A stretch of DNA of 64,000 nt from Nectonema munidae (taxonomy: Eukaryota > Nematomorpha > Nectonematoida > Nectonematidae): contig JAUIRK010000990.1 in NCBI GenBank assembly GCA_030549495.1, positions 39,941 through 103,940 on the forward strand, written 5' to 3'. Of this stretch, positions 40,201-50,793 are shown piece after piece (positions within the stretch are counted from its first letter, which is position 1; each line of letters begins with the position of its first letter). The position numbers were made by a program, and so were the translations under genes. Under the pieces are notes generated by a model that was not told the origin of the DNA, searched no databases, and saw only the letters and a list, made by a program, of their open reading frames with translations.

Positions 40201-43200
40201 AGCAAAATTTGGGAGTCATTTTTGTTCATGAAATAAATAAATATATAACAATTTAAAATGTTTAAAAAGTTTCTTGTGAATTCCGAAAATAGAATCCGGC
40301 TAAAAATAATAATACATCAAAATAAAGGGAGAACATACTACATGTAAATTTTTCAAAAAATTGATTTTGGATCAATGAGATTTGAGAAAATCTCATTCAT
40401 TTTACTATAGCAATTAATCACAATTGATTTTGCAAGAAATTATTTTTCAGGAACACGAGATTTCATTAAAACAACGAAAACGAGTTTAGTCGCGAGAGCC
40501 AAAGCAAAATTTCTTCAAGAGCTTAATTTGTTAATTAATTAGCAACAATTATACTGACTTCGAAGAAAATTTTAAAAAAGACTAGAAGTTTAATAATGAT
40601 TACTATTTGATCAGAGTATTTCGTTATAGTGGCCGACTAAATCAAATTATGAAATGAAGATAACCATAATTGCGATGCCTTTATTTGAATGTTTGACAAC
40701 ATTAACTCCAAAATCTTCATTTTCAATACTTTCATGCTTTGAATATTTTGAAATAATTCATTTTAGAAAAAAAGTATAAAATCGTGCGTGGTTAAAATTA
40801 TAAAAATATATAACTTTCATTTTTTCGTCCATGGACCAACACCTCCTCCCCCCGCATATTCTATAAAATCTTTTTCAAATTGAGTCAGAATTTTATTATG
40901 TTATTATTACATCAACGTTTGTTTCAGTAATCAGAAAATTTGAGCCACAATTTTAAACAAAAATGGCGATATTGTTTACTTTAATCACAAAATGGGGGGG
41001 GCAATTTTTTTACTTAAATTTTCATTACACATTTATTTCCAATGTCCACCCTGAGCAAACAGTGTTTCAAAGTATGCGTATTTTTATTAATTTTAACATT
41101 TCCTTCACCATAAATGAACTTTTGTCAACTTTTGAGGAATTAATATAAAAAATGTTACAACACAAAATAAGTAAACTTTTATTCAAACAAGTTGAAACTT
41201 TATTAATTTCGAGCACTCTGATCTTCTCCAGATAAATAAACAAATCGTTAAATTAAGATGAGAAAGACTTAACCAAAAAGTTCTACTTTTATTCATGACG
41301 TCTCAGCAACACCTTCTTTATATTTTGTAACACAAAACTGTTTTAAGCAAACATTTATCTTCAACATTTTATTAGCAATCTTCCTTATTTTAATGTGAAG
41401 TTTGGTATTACTGAAACTATTTTGAATATCACCACTACTTCCTCATTATCTATACCAGTGTTTCCCTAACACCACCAAGCAAATATTTAAAAAAAAACTA
41501 TTAAATGAAGTATTATATAACAGTATCCTTGTATTCAGTGTGACAAATGAGCTTGCTTTTGAGAACAAATTAAATTCTAACGAGGGCCAAAGACGACAAG
41601 CAAACTTGCATTTCATCAATTCCGAGAAGGCTTTCTTGCTTTTTGGATTTGTTTTCGGTTAATGCCGACAGAAAGTTTTCAAAATTTAATAATTGAAGCG
41701 CGTTAATCGAAGTCCTGTTAATTGAGGGATAACTGTATCTTTTTATTATTTCTAAAAAATCTCGCGACACACTTAGAATGTTTTTGCGACACACAGTTTG
41801 GGAAACACTGATCTATACGATTTGTTCAAAAAGTTAAAATTTTATCCATTACAGTAGACCAAATTTCTACCACAAATGCAATATACGAAAAAAGATCTTA
41901 GCTTTTTCCAAATATGGAAAAGGGAATCTCACTCTTTTTTACTAAATTTATGATAACCCCTTTTTTACAAATCAATTGAACCGCTTCATCGAATTTTAAT
42001 TCAACCAATATTCCATTTTTCTAAGAGGATTGATTTAATTCATACGAAAAATATCACTTTTAGATGAAAAAAGTTTTTTCCAAGCTATACAATGTTAATC
42101 TACCTCATTTCACGAGCACTATCACGTGGTCTAAGTGAAATGACCTGAGAAAAAAATGTTCTCTTTTTCAATTCCTGCGAGATGTTTCAATAATTTTGAA
42201 AAAAAATTAAGTGAGTTAAAGTACTTTTATAAATAAATGATTTTGTGGAAAACATTTTTTATAAAAAAAGATTTGAATTTTCAAAAAGTGGACATTTTGA
42301 TTCAAAAATTTTACATCAAGATAAAATTTATTTTTCTAATTTTTACATGATCTTATTCAAAATTGCTTAAATTTTATTTTAAAATTTTGAAAAATATTTA
42401 TTTTTGATATTTTTTTTGATTTTAACAATTTTTTTTTTAATTTTGTGTCAAAATTTTCAAATTTTTAACTTTTAAAGAAAACTTTATGCAAGAAATTTTT
42501 TTAAAAACATTTTAAACCATGCATATCTTAAAGAGCATCCTTTTACCCATATTTTTCAATTATTTTTGGGTTTTAAAAAAAAATTTTTATAAGCCCTTCA
42601 AAAATATGCACACTTTTGCTATTTTCACTATATTTTAGCTTGTAAAATGAAGAATGAAATATTTTTTTCAAATTTTTTTGCACATTCATAAAATATAACT
42701 GATATTTAAACATACTATGGTGAAAAAATTTTTGTCAAAATTTTTAAATTTTTTACTTTGCAACCAAACTTTATGGGAAAAAATTATTTATTATCATTTT
42801 TAACCATGTCTATCTTAAAGAGCATCCTTTTACCTACATTTTTCACAGGACCTAGAATCCCTATAATCCCGTACCGATGATCTTTGAGAAGACCTAGAAT
42901 CACGGGGTTACCAATTATCTTTAACAGGATCTAGAATCACGGGGATACCAATGATCATTCACAGGACCTACAATCACGGGGGTACCACGGGGGTACCAAT
43001 GATCTATAACAAGACCTAGAATCACAGGGGTACCAATGATTTTTAACAGAACCTAGAATCACGGGATACCGATGATCAGGACCTAGAATCACGGGTACCA
43101 ATGATTATTAACTGGACCTAGAATCATGGGTACCAATGATTATTAACTGGACCTAGAATCACGGGAGCACAAATCATCTTTTACAGGACCTAGATTAAAG

Positions 43201-44072
43201 GCACCAATGATCTTTAACAGGACTTAGAATCACAGTACCAATGATCTTTAAGTGGACCTAGAGTCCTACGTCTCGAGCGAAGCGAGAGACAAATAGGCTT
43301 ATCCTAGTTGTATATAATAATTTCAAACAAAAAATTTTTTGACACGTTTCATTCAAAGTTGAATATCTTTTTGATTAAAAAAATTTTCACGAATGATAAA
43401 ATGTTTATCTGTCTCATTTTTTGGCGCTATCAGATGGTATACGCGAAATAGCCGTATTTCCAGGTTAATGACCCGCATCTGAGTATAATAATAATAATAA
43501 TATTGGTGCCAAGTGTCTAAGTGGCATTTTAAGCATAAATCTTGCAGTTTCCGGTCCTAGTGAAATCTCTACCGAAAAATAAGTACGACCCTCTCATTTC
43601 CGTAGTAGATCCTGTTTCTCGGGGATGGTTTATATTTTAATTTGCAAAAGTGTTTAATAAAAAAAGAGAATCCGATTTTCACATGTCACCGGCTTTCACT
43701 TCACGTGGTAAAATTATCATTAGCTCCAGTGTAAAAACGCGTCGAATGATTTATGTTGCATTTTCAATATTTATCAATCATTTTTTTTAATCTTTTGACC
43801 ACTCAAGTCTTTTCATCGCAGCAAACATTGGAAATGAAGTTGCAAGTTTGGCCTCTGGTCTAATCGCTTGCAAACAATTCAAGGGAGTTCTCATTTTCTC
43901 TCTCAATCTTCCGGCTAGAAGTGCCTTTTTCTCTGATTCTTCGCTGTTGTCACCTCAGAAGCTATCACTAAAGCCTAATCAGATGATTGTTCTGGCAGCA
44001 ACGTACAACTTTAATTCTGAATATAGAGATAGTTCCAGCAAATTTATCAAAGTCGAAAAATTTGATTATTGA
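25144..44072 (+). CDS. secreted GH13 / SLC3A heavy-chain-like protein, probably non-catalytic
   Basis: Twelve exons are proposed: 25144-25219, 25990-26091, 27905-28027, 30027-30069, 31433-31530, 34118-34177, 35391-35428, 35933-36103, 36701-36779, 38936-39000, 39393-39529 and 43808-44072 (about 415 residues). The start gives a signal peptide, MILAFSFFLLGLPFFPALS. The order of blocks fits a GH13 barrel like 4F2hc/rBAT: YLEKLDGYRDLS then TFSDELQKTRSELK (beta/alpha 3), KIVLVNLG, IKNIKGFG (the GVDGF strand), YLPLFLPG (the LPGTP region), LVRAKQKLKEINEIRNN with NIISFIRF, NLFIAANIGNEV, and the C-terminal beta domain LSLKPNQMIVLAATY. The GH13 catalytic and NHD motifs are not seen, so an enzyme is unlikely. 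Phases close at eight of eleven junctions; after exons 4, 5 and 6 one base is missing each time, and the acceptor at 35933 is weak (ATG 35921 is an alternative first exon). The exons look real; the family call is moderate. Confidence 0.55.
26247..26368 (+). repeat. SINE family B copy (tRNA-like head)
   Basis: The head GCCTAGTGGTAGGAGCG (box A region) and GGTCTGGGTTCGATCCCC (box B) mimic a tRNA promoter. It is followed by a tail with CAGCTATGTAAGATTATTCT. The same head and tail occur on the minus strand at 38285-38405. It lies in intron 2 of the GH13-like gene, sense orientation. A functional tRNA is unlikely because the cloverleaf stems do not pair. Confidence 0.75.
29030..29160 (+). repeat. 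SINE family A copy
   Basis: It shares ACTAGGTTTCAATAA, a box B-like GGTTTCGATTC, GTGCCTTCTCGTTGAAAACA and a tail ending TTACCATTTTA with the other family A copies. It lies in intron 3 of the GH13-like gene. Confidence 0.7.
30200..30540 (-). mobile_element. LINE 3' fragment (C-terminal tail of a non-LTR polymerase)
   Basis: The minus strand reads WERWKDGIKERLAEIGLEE followed by CHAQIERSGDWDDSHRP. This W-DGIKE-L-E-G pattern is typical of the end of the polyprotein in RTE- or Jockey-like LINEs. Stops on both sides show a short dead copy. It is inserted antisense in intron 4 of the GH13-like gene, only about 130 bp after exon 4. Confidence 0.6.
31598..31700 (+). mobile_element. hAT-like terminal fragment
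   Basis: CAGTGCTTCTCAAATGAGAG resembles hAT ends of the type CAGTGCTTCTCAA and leads into an unusually GC-rich stretch (GCAGGGCGGCCGCAGTG). No partner end or duplication was found. Confidence 0.35.
32415..32560 (-). repeat. SINE family A copy, the most complete
   Basis: On the minus strand a box A-like GGTTGGCTAGAAACTAGG is followed by a box B-like CTTCGATTCC, CATAGTTCGATACAAGCGGC, GTGCCTTCTCGATGAAAACA and TTTACCTTTATAAAAT. The spacing of the two boxes supports a tRNA-derived SINE. It is antisense in intron 5 of the GH13-like gene. Confidence 0.75.
32711..33100. repeat. three tandem 130-bp units, almost identical
   Basis: Units start at 32711, 32841 and 32971 with ACAAATTTATCGATGAAACA and end with GTACTCTTTATAT. 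The second unit differs at one visible place (GTTGTATCG for GTTATATCG). Each holds the imperfect palindrome ATACGATGCAGCGTAT. The near identity implies a recent duplication. It lies within intron 5 of the GH13-like gene. Confidence 0.95.
33550..33775. repeat. degenerate minisatellite of about 24 bp
   Basis: Units of the form TTTTTCACTTTAAGTTCGTC recur about nine times with substitutions and small gaps, in intron 5 of the GH13-like gene. No coding potential. Confidence 0.8.
34381..34517. repeat. homopolymer tract of A, T, G and C runs
   Basis: Consecutive long runs of T, A, C and G occur with almost no mixed sequence, unlike anything else in the window. It lies in intron 6 of the GH13-like gene. 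A low-quality assembly segment is as likely as real DNA. Confidence 0.7.
38285..38405 (-). repeat. SINE family B copy
   Basis: The minus strand carries GCCTAGTGGTGGGAGCGTA, then GGTCTGGGTTCGATTCCC and CAGCTATGAAAGATTATATT, matching head and tail of the copy at 26247. A short open frame through it merely translates the SINE. It lies in intron 9 of the GH13-like gene, antisense. Confidence 0.75.
41456..41810 (-). mobile_element. hAT deletion derivative, 355 bp, with transposase C-terminal remnant
   Basis: The ends CAGTGTTTCCCTAAC and GTTTGGGAAACACTG are inverted. They are flanked by a perfect 8-bp duplication, ATCTATAC, at 41448-41455 and 41811-41818. Between them the minus strand encodes FLSALTENKSKKQESLLGID then EMQVCLSSL, which fits the C-terminal dimerisation region of hAT transposases (F-S-L-T-KSK-R-L-DEMRVCLS). 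It is therefore an internally deleted copy of an autonomous hAT, sitting in the 4.3 kb last intron of the GH13-like gene. Confidence 0.85.
42848..43275 (+). repeat. minisatellite of about 37 bp in the last intron
   Basis: About a dozen units contain CCTAGAATCACGGG, TACCAATGATCTTTAACAGG and variants. The array ends in a hairpin-prone segment, GTCTCGAGCGAAGCGAGAGA (about 43270-43290). It is much richer in G and C than the flanks. Confidence 0.9.
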
Positions 44073-44154
44073 AAAAACTATCGATGAAAACTGATCAAGT
44101 GTATTCAATCAAAAATAGCGCATTAAAATTCTCATCCGAAATTTACGTTTTTTA

Positions 44155-44160
44155 AATAAA
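44155..44160 (+). terminator. candidate polyadenylation signal of the GH13-like gene
   Basis: AATAAA lies 83 bases after the stop codon at 44070-44072. Confidence 0.5.
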
Positions 44161-44689
44161 ATTTTACATCCCATATTTTTGCCATATTATTCGTTATTTA
44201 TAAAAATTTTTAAATACTTTTTTAAAATTTCGTCTATTTCATGCTTATTTTAATATAATAGCCAAATGATGAAAAATTTAATTTTAGCCAGCAAAATTTG
44301 AGCCACGAGCAAGAAGTAGTGAAGTTACAATTTAACACTTTTCTGTACAATATGAGCAAACTATAGAAAATAAAATTGTTACTAGCGATCATAAAACTGG
44401 AAGATTTTGGAAATAAAAATTTTTTCTAAAAAAAACTCGTGTGTCATAAAGCAGTGTTTGTAAGTGTCTTTTTTTGCAGCAAAAAATTATAATTTCAATA
44501 TTGCATGTCAAATTTTTAGTAAGTAATGCATTTATTTAATGGTTAAAACCAAAATGGTTAATGCAGAGAATTAGCAATAAATTCCATCGTTTTTTCAAAT
44601 TTTTATCGATATATAAACATGAAAACAAATGGTAAACAAATAGGACATCCATCTTTTATGATATTTTCCCGTAGATCACTGGAAGTTTT

Positions 44690-46230
44690 TATAAATATTT
44701 TTAATGTTACATATATATTTCAACAATGCTGAATTCAGTGGTGATGTCCATTTTTTGTCAAAATCAATCAAACCTGTCAAAAAATTGATTTATATTTGAC
44801 AGTTCATCTCAAAAAGGAACTTTTTATTTAAATAATTATATAGAGTTTTTTACGCATGTATACCGATTTTCAAATATTCTGAATTCATGGTGATATTCAT
44901 TTTGTATCAAAATCAATCAAACCTGTCAAAAAATTGATCTAAATGTGACAGCTCATCTCAAAAAGGAACTTTTTATCTAAATAAGTATATAAAGTTTTTT
45001 ACACATGTATACCCATTTTCAAATATGCTGAATTCAGTGGTGACATTCATTTTTTATGAAAATCAATCAAACCTGTCAAAAAATTTATTTAAATGTGACA
45101 GTTCATCTCAAAAAGAAACTTTTTATCTAAATAAGTATATAAAGTTTTTTACACATGTATACCCATTTTCAAATATGCTAAATTCAGTGGTGACATTCAT
45201 TTTTTTATGAAAATCAATCAAACCTGTCAAAAAATTGATCTAAATGTGACAGCTCATCTCAAAAAGGAACTTTTTATCTAAATAAGTATATAAAGTTTTT
45301 TACACATGTATACCCATTTTCAAATATGCTCAATTCATTGGTGATATTTATTTTTTTATTAAAATCAATCAAAACTATTAAAAAATTGATCTAAATGTGA
45401 GAGTTCATCTCAAAAAAGAACTTTTTATCTAAATAAGTATATAACGTTTTTTACACATTGATTATAGGCATACCCATTTCCAAATATCCTGAATTCAGTG
45501 GTTATATTCATTTTTTATGAAAATCAATCAAACCTGTCAAAAAATTGATCTAAATGTGACAGCTCATCTCAAAAAGGAACTTTTTATCTAAATAGGTATA
45601 TAAAGTTTTTTACACATATATACCCATTTTCAAATATGCTGAATTCATTGGTGATATTCATTTTTTATGAAAATCAATCAAACCTATCAAAAAATTGATC
45701 TAAATGTGACAGCTCAAAAATCAATCATATCAAAGCATTGATTTATATATGTCAGCTCATCTTAAAAAGAAACTTTTTATCTAAGTAATAATATAAAGTT
45801 TTTTACACATATATACCCATTTTTAAGCATGCGTAATTCAGTGGTGATATTCATTTTTTTTATAAAAATCAATCAAAACTGTCAAAAAATTGATTTGTCC
45901 TAAAAAGAAAGGATCAGGCACGGTTTTTTAAATAAGAGAATTACGTTTAATAGAAAGTATAGGGAGGTTATGAAGTTTACCGTGTATGGCATTTTACACA
46001 CATATACCCATTTTCAAGTAGGCTGTGTTTACTGGTTATATTCCTTTTTTTTTTATAAATATTAGTCAAACCTGACAAAATAATTTAAATATGACAGCCC
46101 ATGTCAAAATTAAAATTTTAATTCTTTTAAAGTTTTTATACATTTCAAGTATGCAGAATTTAATGGTTATGTTCATTTTTTATGAAATCAATAAAACCTG
46201 TCAAAAAATCGATTAAACCTGTAAATCAAT
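44690..46230. repeat. satellite-like array, about ten units of roughly 150 bp
   Basis: Marker GAATTCAGTGGTGAT or variants occurs near 44731, 44881, 45030, 45181, 45331, 45491, 45641 and 45834, with decayed units after that. Other conserved parts are AATCAATCAAACCTGTCAAA and CATCTCAAAAAGGAACTTTT. The array begins about 600 bp after the GH13-like stop and is interrupted near 45900-46010 by unrelated sequence. Confidence 0.95.
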
Positions 46231-46904
46231 GTCAAATATATAAACATAAAAATAACTTCTACTTGCAGTATTTCTCTGGTAATTATTTTTCTAATTTATT
46301 TAATAAACCAACTTTAGGTGTATAATTCACTCAAAATATTTCATTCTACAGTAACTTATGTAACTCGATAGGACCTCCATCTTTTTGGCTACAAATTCGT
46401 TATCGGCTTGTAGTCTCTACATTATTATAATTTACAGTATGTAATTTTGGTATTCATTCTATGATGATTGTTTCTTGGTAGCTCTTTTTTCATTAGAAAT
46501 TTATATTCTTCAATGTGTGTTCGAAAATTTTTTTATAATGATAAAATTACTTTTTTCCTCTCAGGCCTGAATATTTGTCAACCAATCTCATTTCAAAGGT
46601 TTTTTTCTGATGAATTATTCGTGATGTTGATTGTTCAATTACAAAACGTTGTCAACGTTCTTCATTTAAAAAATTATCTCTTTGACACAAAAGGAAAAAG
46701 ATGGACAAATTCAATTTAAATAAAAAATATCTTGATAGTAGTGACTAAATTCTCACATATTGGCATCTGTGCCATTTTTGATAAATCTGACCTATTCTAA
46801 ATTTTCAGATTTCCTACCCATCTTAGCTAAATGTTAACTGTAATCCTAGATGATAAGCTATAGATTTAAATATTTTTCATTTGTAAAAGAGGAACTTTTT
46901 TTTC
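46231..46904. other. unassigned intergenic DNA
   Basis: AT-rich. An 83-codon open frame at 46468-46719 has no recognisable motif, no clear splice signals and no codon bias, so I do not call it a gene. Confidence 0.5.
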
Positions 46905-47135
46905 ACAGTCAAAATATTTTTGAAGACAGTATCTAGAAGTAAACCGCAAATCTGATTGAAACCTTCCGATTAAAACCATAAATGCCAAACCTCAATCAAA
47001 AATATAACCGGCATCTAACATTTGGCATAAAAACAGATATTTTATTTAAATTTCAAAAATATTTCTGTAGACATTGGACGTAAATCGAAAATTTGATTGA
47101 CACTTTCAGACATTTAAAACCTCTAAATCAGGGGC
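46905..47135. repeat. old divergent tandem repeat, left part
   Basis: Units of about 130-150 bp share GTAAACCGCAAAT, TTTGATTGACACTT and GGCATAAAAACA-type segments with the array at 49290-49780. The two parts are separated by later insertions, including the element at 47375-47955 and a SINE. Confidence 0.6.
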
Positions 47136-47374
47136 GCACATCCTTAAAATTATTTGGGGGGAGGGGGGGGGTGAAATTTTTTTGTTGCAATTTTCAAAAT
47201 TAGTGGTCTGGAAATACCACGGGAGACCAACTATTCAAGCAATCGTTTAAAATAGAGTGTATTCAGGGCATACCTAAATTTATAAGACTACTTTATATTT
47301 TTTTTTCAAATTTGGTGAATTTAAATACTATACTTCCAGCGAAAATATTTTAATTAAATTTGCATATCGAATAT

Positions 47375-47955
47375 GGTGCGCACAAAAAATGCCCCAATTA
47401 AAAAGTAGGAACCCCCAGTAAAAATGCAACCGAAAAAAATGCCCTAATTTTAAATTAGGAAAAAATGCCCCAACACAAAAAATTTCAAAAAATTATTAAT
47501 TAAAATTTAAAAAAAATTTTTTTTAAAAAGATATGTCAAATAAAGTTTTTTTGTAAAAAAAAACAAAAAGTTAACTTTTCATTTAAAACATTTAAAATTT
47601 AATTAAAGTAAACTAAAAAAACTCAGCATAGGAAAAATTTTTTAAATACAAAAGAAAATTTATAAAACAGCAAATATTTTTGGACTTTGTGTGTATCAGA
47701 ACACTTTCTAAATATAATTAGTGTTTTAACTGATTTTAAGAACACATTCCCACAAACGCACATTTGCTATTGTTTTCAAGAACTTTATAAAGAAAAAAAT
47801 CTTATGGATTAAGAAATTTTAGAAATTTAGCTTTTCGTGGTACCAAATAAAATATTTATATAATTAAAAAAAATCATGAAAATCAAAAATTAGGAGGCAT
47901 TTTTTCCTACCTTTTAATTGGGGATTTTTTTCCGGGGCATTTTTACCTACAACCA
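47375..47955. mobile_element. 581-bp non-autonomous DNA element with perfect 8-bp target duplication
   Basis: TCGAATAT flanks both sides (47367-47374 and 47956-47963). The inside ends are inverted: AAAAAATGCCCCAATTAAAA near the left and TTTTAATTGGGGATTTTTTT with GGGGCATTTTTACCTAC near the right. The 8-bp duplication suggests a hAT- or P-type source. No coding capacity is visible. Several GCCCC-A-run units at each end look like a subterminal repeat. Confidence 0.8.
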
Positions 47956-48484
47956 TCGAATATACACTAGTTTAAAAAATTCCAAAAATGTTAGGGGGTG
48001 GAATAGGCTTTTCATTTGAAAAATGAAGTAGTCTAACAGGCACATTACAGGAATTGATGAAAGGATATTTGATTCATAGAGAAAACAAATAACTGAAGGT
48101 TGGATAGTTTTATATGAGTGAATATAGTCTAAAGACAAAGAGTCTACTAGACACCCTGCGATGTTTATATGAAAAAATGTGATTGATTCAGGGGCAAGGG
48201 TATAAAACGAAATTATAATTGTGCAAACAAAAAATTAAGATCGCATTATTTCATTTTACTCAGCATCATTCAAAAATAGTTTAAAAGCTAAATTGATACA
48301 AGCTACAAAAAGTAAAATAACTTTTAACATTATGCAATGATTTGCCTTTTATAATAACTTTTAAGGAAAAAAAGTCTATCAAAAAAGTTATAGAGCTACA
48401 AAAAAACTAAAAAAATTTTAGAAAATAACTTAAGTTTTTTGAAAACTAATTTGACGTATCCCCTACAGCATACTCTATGGGTGG

Positions 48485-48630
48485 CATGACAGGTTGGTTG
48501 AGATAATGGGCTCAGCACGGAAGCCTCTGGATTCGATACCTCATCGATACGAATTTGTTCATAGTTTGACATAAGCGGTACATCAGTGCCTTGTCAATTA
48601 AAATACACCCGCTGTACCTTACCTTTTACT
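48485..48630 (+). repeat. SINE family A copy
   Basis: Box A-like GGTTGGTTGAGATAATGGG, box B-like GGATTCGATACC, then GTGCCTTGTCAATTAAAATA and the tail CTGTACCTTACCTTTTA. It agrees with the minus-strand copy at 32415 over its full length. Confidence 0.75.
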
Positions 48631-48949
48631 CAAAATTGAAAAATTTGCTACATAATTAACATAAGAGAGAAAGGAAACAAAATAAACTAATAAAGCAATT
48701 TTCACTATTTTAAAATGGAACCGTCTGTTCTTAGAATAATTTCAAAATAATAAGAGGCATAAAGAATGAGAGTTTATTTGATATTTTCTAGTTTTTATAA
48801 GCAGCAAAAGCCAACGTTTAAGTAGCTAGGGCAAATTGTTTCATCCATCTTTGCTTATTATGTGTAAAATTATTAAAAAATTTTATATTCTTGTTTATTT
48901 TATCTCTAATGATTTCAAATTAATCATTTTATCTCTAAATTTTTTAAAA

Positions 48950-49135
48950 TTGACCATGAGACAAAATGTCTTATGAAAATAACGGGGCGAATTGTCCATG
49001 AAACAAAATGCCTTATGAAAATAATGGGGCGAATTGTCCATGGGACGAACTGTCCTAAGAAAATAATGGGGTGAATTGTCCATGGGACGAACTGTCATAT
49101 GAAAATAATGGGGCGAAATGTTCGAGGACCAAACT
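48950..49135. repeat. minisatellite of about 42 bp, four units
   Basis: Units contain GAAAATAATGGGGCGAATTG and TCCATGGGACGAACTGTC, with substitutions. Open frames on both strands through it are products of the repeat. Confidence 0.85.
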
Positions 49136-49289
49136 AACATAAATCAAAGTATACGAGAAAAGAAAATCATTGCGTTTTTTGAATATTTGTCTACAAATAA
49201 AATTCTGACAGCCATTCTGAAAATGAAAATTCATTTTCGCCCCCACTGAAAACACATGGGAGGGGGGACTGATTTCAGAAATAAAAATT

Positions 49290-49780
49290 ATGGTCGAATT
49301 GGTATAAAAACATATATTTCATATAAAATTAGAGAGAATATTTTGGGATATAGTTTTCAGACATAAACCGCAAATTTGATTGACACTAGCAGTAAGATCT
49401 CTAAATGCAAAAACTGTGTTCAGAAATGAAATCATCATGATCTATTTGCTATAAAAACAAATTTTAGAACTAAACGCAAATTTAATTGATACTTATATGT
49501 ATTTTCAAATTCAAACTGCAAAAATTGAGTCCATAAATGAAAATAGCATGGTTTGGTATAAAAACATATATTTAATTGTAAAATTTGAATGAATGTTTTT
49601 GGAGACAAATTTTAAAAGTAAACCGCAAATTTGATTAACACTTATAGGTATTTTCACATCCTAAATTTAAAAAATGAGTCCAGAAATGAAAACAACATGA
49701 CCGATTTAGTATAAAAACATATTTTATGTAAAATTTGAAGGTATATTTTATTAGATATATTTTTGATTGACATTTTCTAA
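49290..49780. repeat. old divergent tandem repeat, right part
   Basis: Three to four units of about 130 bp contain AACCGCAAATTTGATTGACA, AAAAATTGAGTCCA and GGTATAAAAACATATATTT. They match the units at 46905-47135, so the two stretches probably formed one array before insertions split it. Confidence 0.65.
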
Positions 49781-50276
49781 AAAGTAGCCATGCTTATTGA
49801 AAAAATTAAATATATAAAGTGTTATGCGTTCCAAACTGTATATAATTACAAATTTTCACGGTATTATATAATATAGATCCTAAGTTATAAGGTTAAGTAC
49901 AGATGTCAAAATTTTGCTAAAAAATTAAAAATTTTGATTGACAGTTTTGGACATGAAGGGGCCATTCAACTACCATGAGAATGGTTTCAAAAGATGCAGC
50001 TAGCGATTTTAGGAATAGTCACAAAATTTGAAGGGATATGATTCAGCCAATTTTCTACAATTAATTTTTTAGTGAAGGGCTAAAACTCAATAAAACATAT
50101 GGTAAAATTATACACATATCATAACTATAAATATATATAGATGTAATAATTCATCACTTATATGTGTATATAAGCTATGAATAATAAAAGAAAACAAAAT
50201 TACTGTGATTTGTTATCTTATCAGTCATGTCATATCACAACACATTTGGCAATGTAACTCAGAGTAGAGATTAGTT

Positions 50277-50284
50277 ATTCATTA
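50277..50284. repeat. left target-site duplication of the MULE
   Basis: ATTCATTA here and ATTCAGTA at 56415-56422 match at 7 of 8 positions and abut the two inverted ends. The size fits MULE-type target duplications (8-10 bp). Confidence 0.55.
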
Positions 50285-50292
50285 GGTTCATA

Positions 50293-50420
50293 GTCAAAAC
50301 GTCCGAAAACCAAAACGTCCGAAACCAAAACGTCCGAAAATCAAAACGTCCGAAAACCAAAACGTCTAAAACCAAAACGTCCGAAAATACCATTGTCCGA
50401 AACCAAAACGTCCGAACGAC
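50293..50420 (+). repeat. left subterminal iterons of the MULE
   Basis: About eight head-to-tail copies of CAAAACGTCCGAAAAC, some with one or two changes (for example CAAAACGTCTAAAAC). Iterated terminal motifs commonly bind transposase; that role is inferred here. Confidence 0.85.
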
Positions 50421-50793
50421 GAAAACATATAATTTTCTACCTATCCTAAATTTTTATATTTGTTTTGATACATATTTTCTCTTTTATTTTGCTTTATGAT
50501 TTACTTTGTTTTAATTAAAGATAAGAAAGTTAAATAAAGATAAAATACATAAAAAAATTCTCATATATAAGTTTGTTTTATATTTATAGTGTAATTTAGT
50601 TTTTTTAACGTTTTGGTTTTGACTCTCTCTGGTTTTCTGTGGTCTTGACCAAAAACCTAAATGTGTGTATTATTTTGAAACAACATATGGTGCATAGCTG
50701 GTACCTAGTCAAAACCTCCTCTGCAAAACTGTTTTAGCACAAATTTACTCGGTGTTTTCAATGATAAATTCCAGTACTTTTAATAAACTTTTG

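Noticed and set aside
46468-46719. 83-codon open frame as a small gene
   Set aside because: No motif, no supporting splice sites, amino-acid composition typical of AT-rich noncoding DNA.
48895-49255. Overlapping minus-strand frames with repeated NSPHYF segments
   Set aside because: They translate the 42-bp minisatellite; no start, splice or conservation signal.
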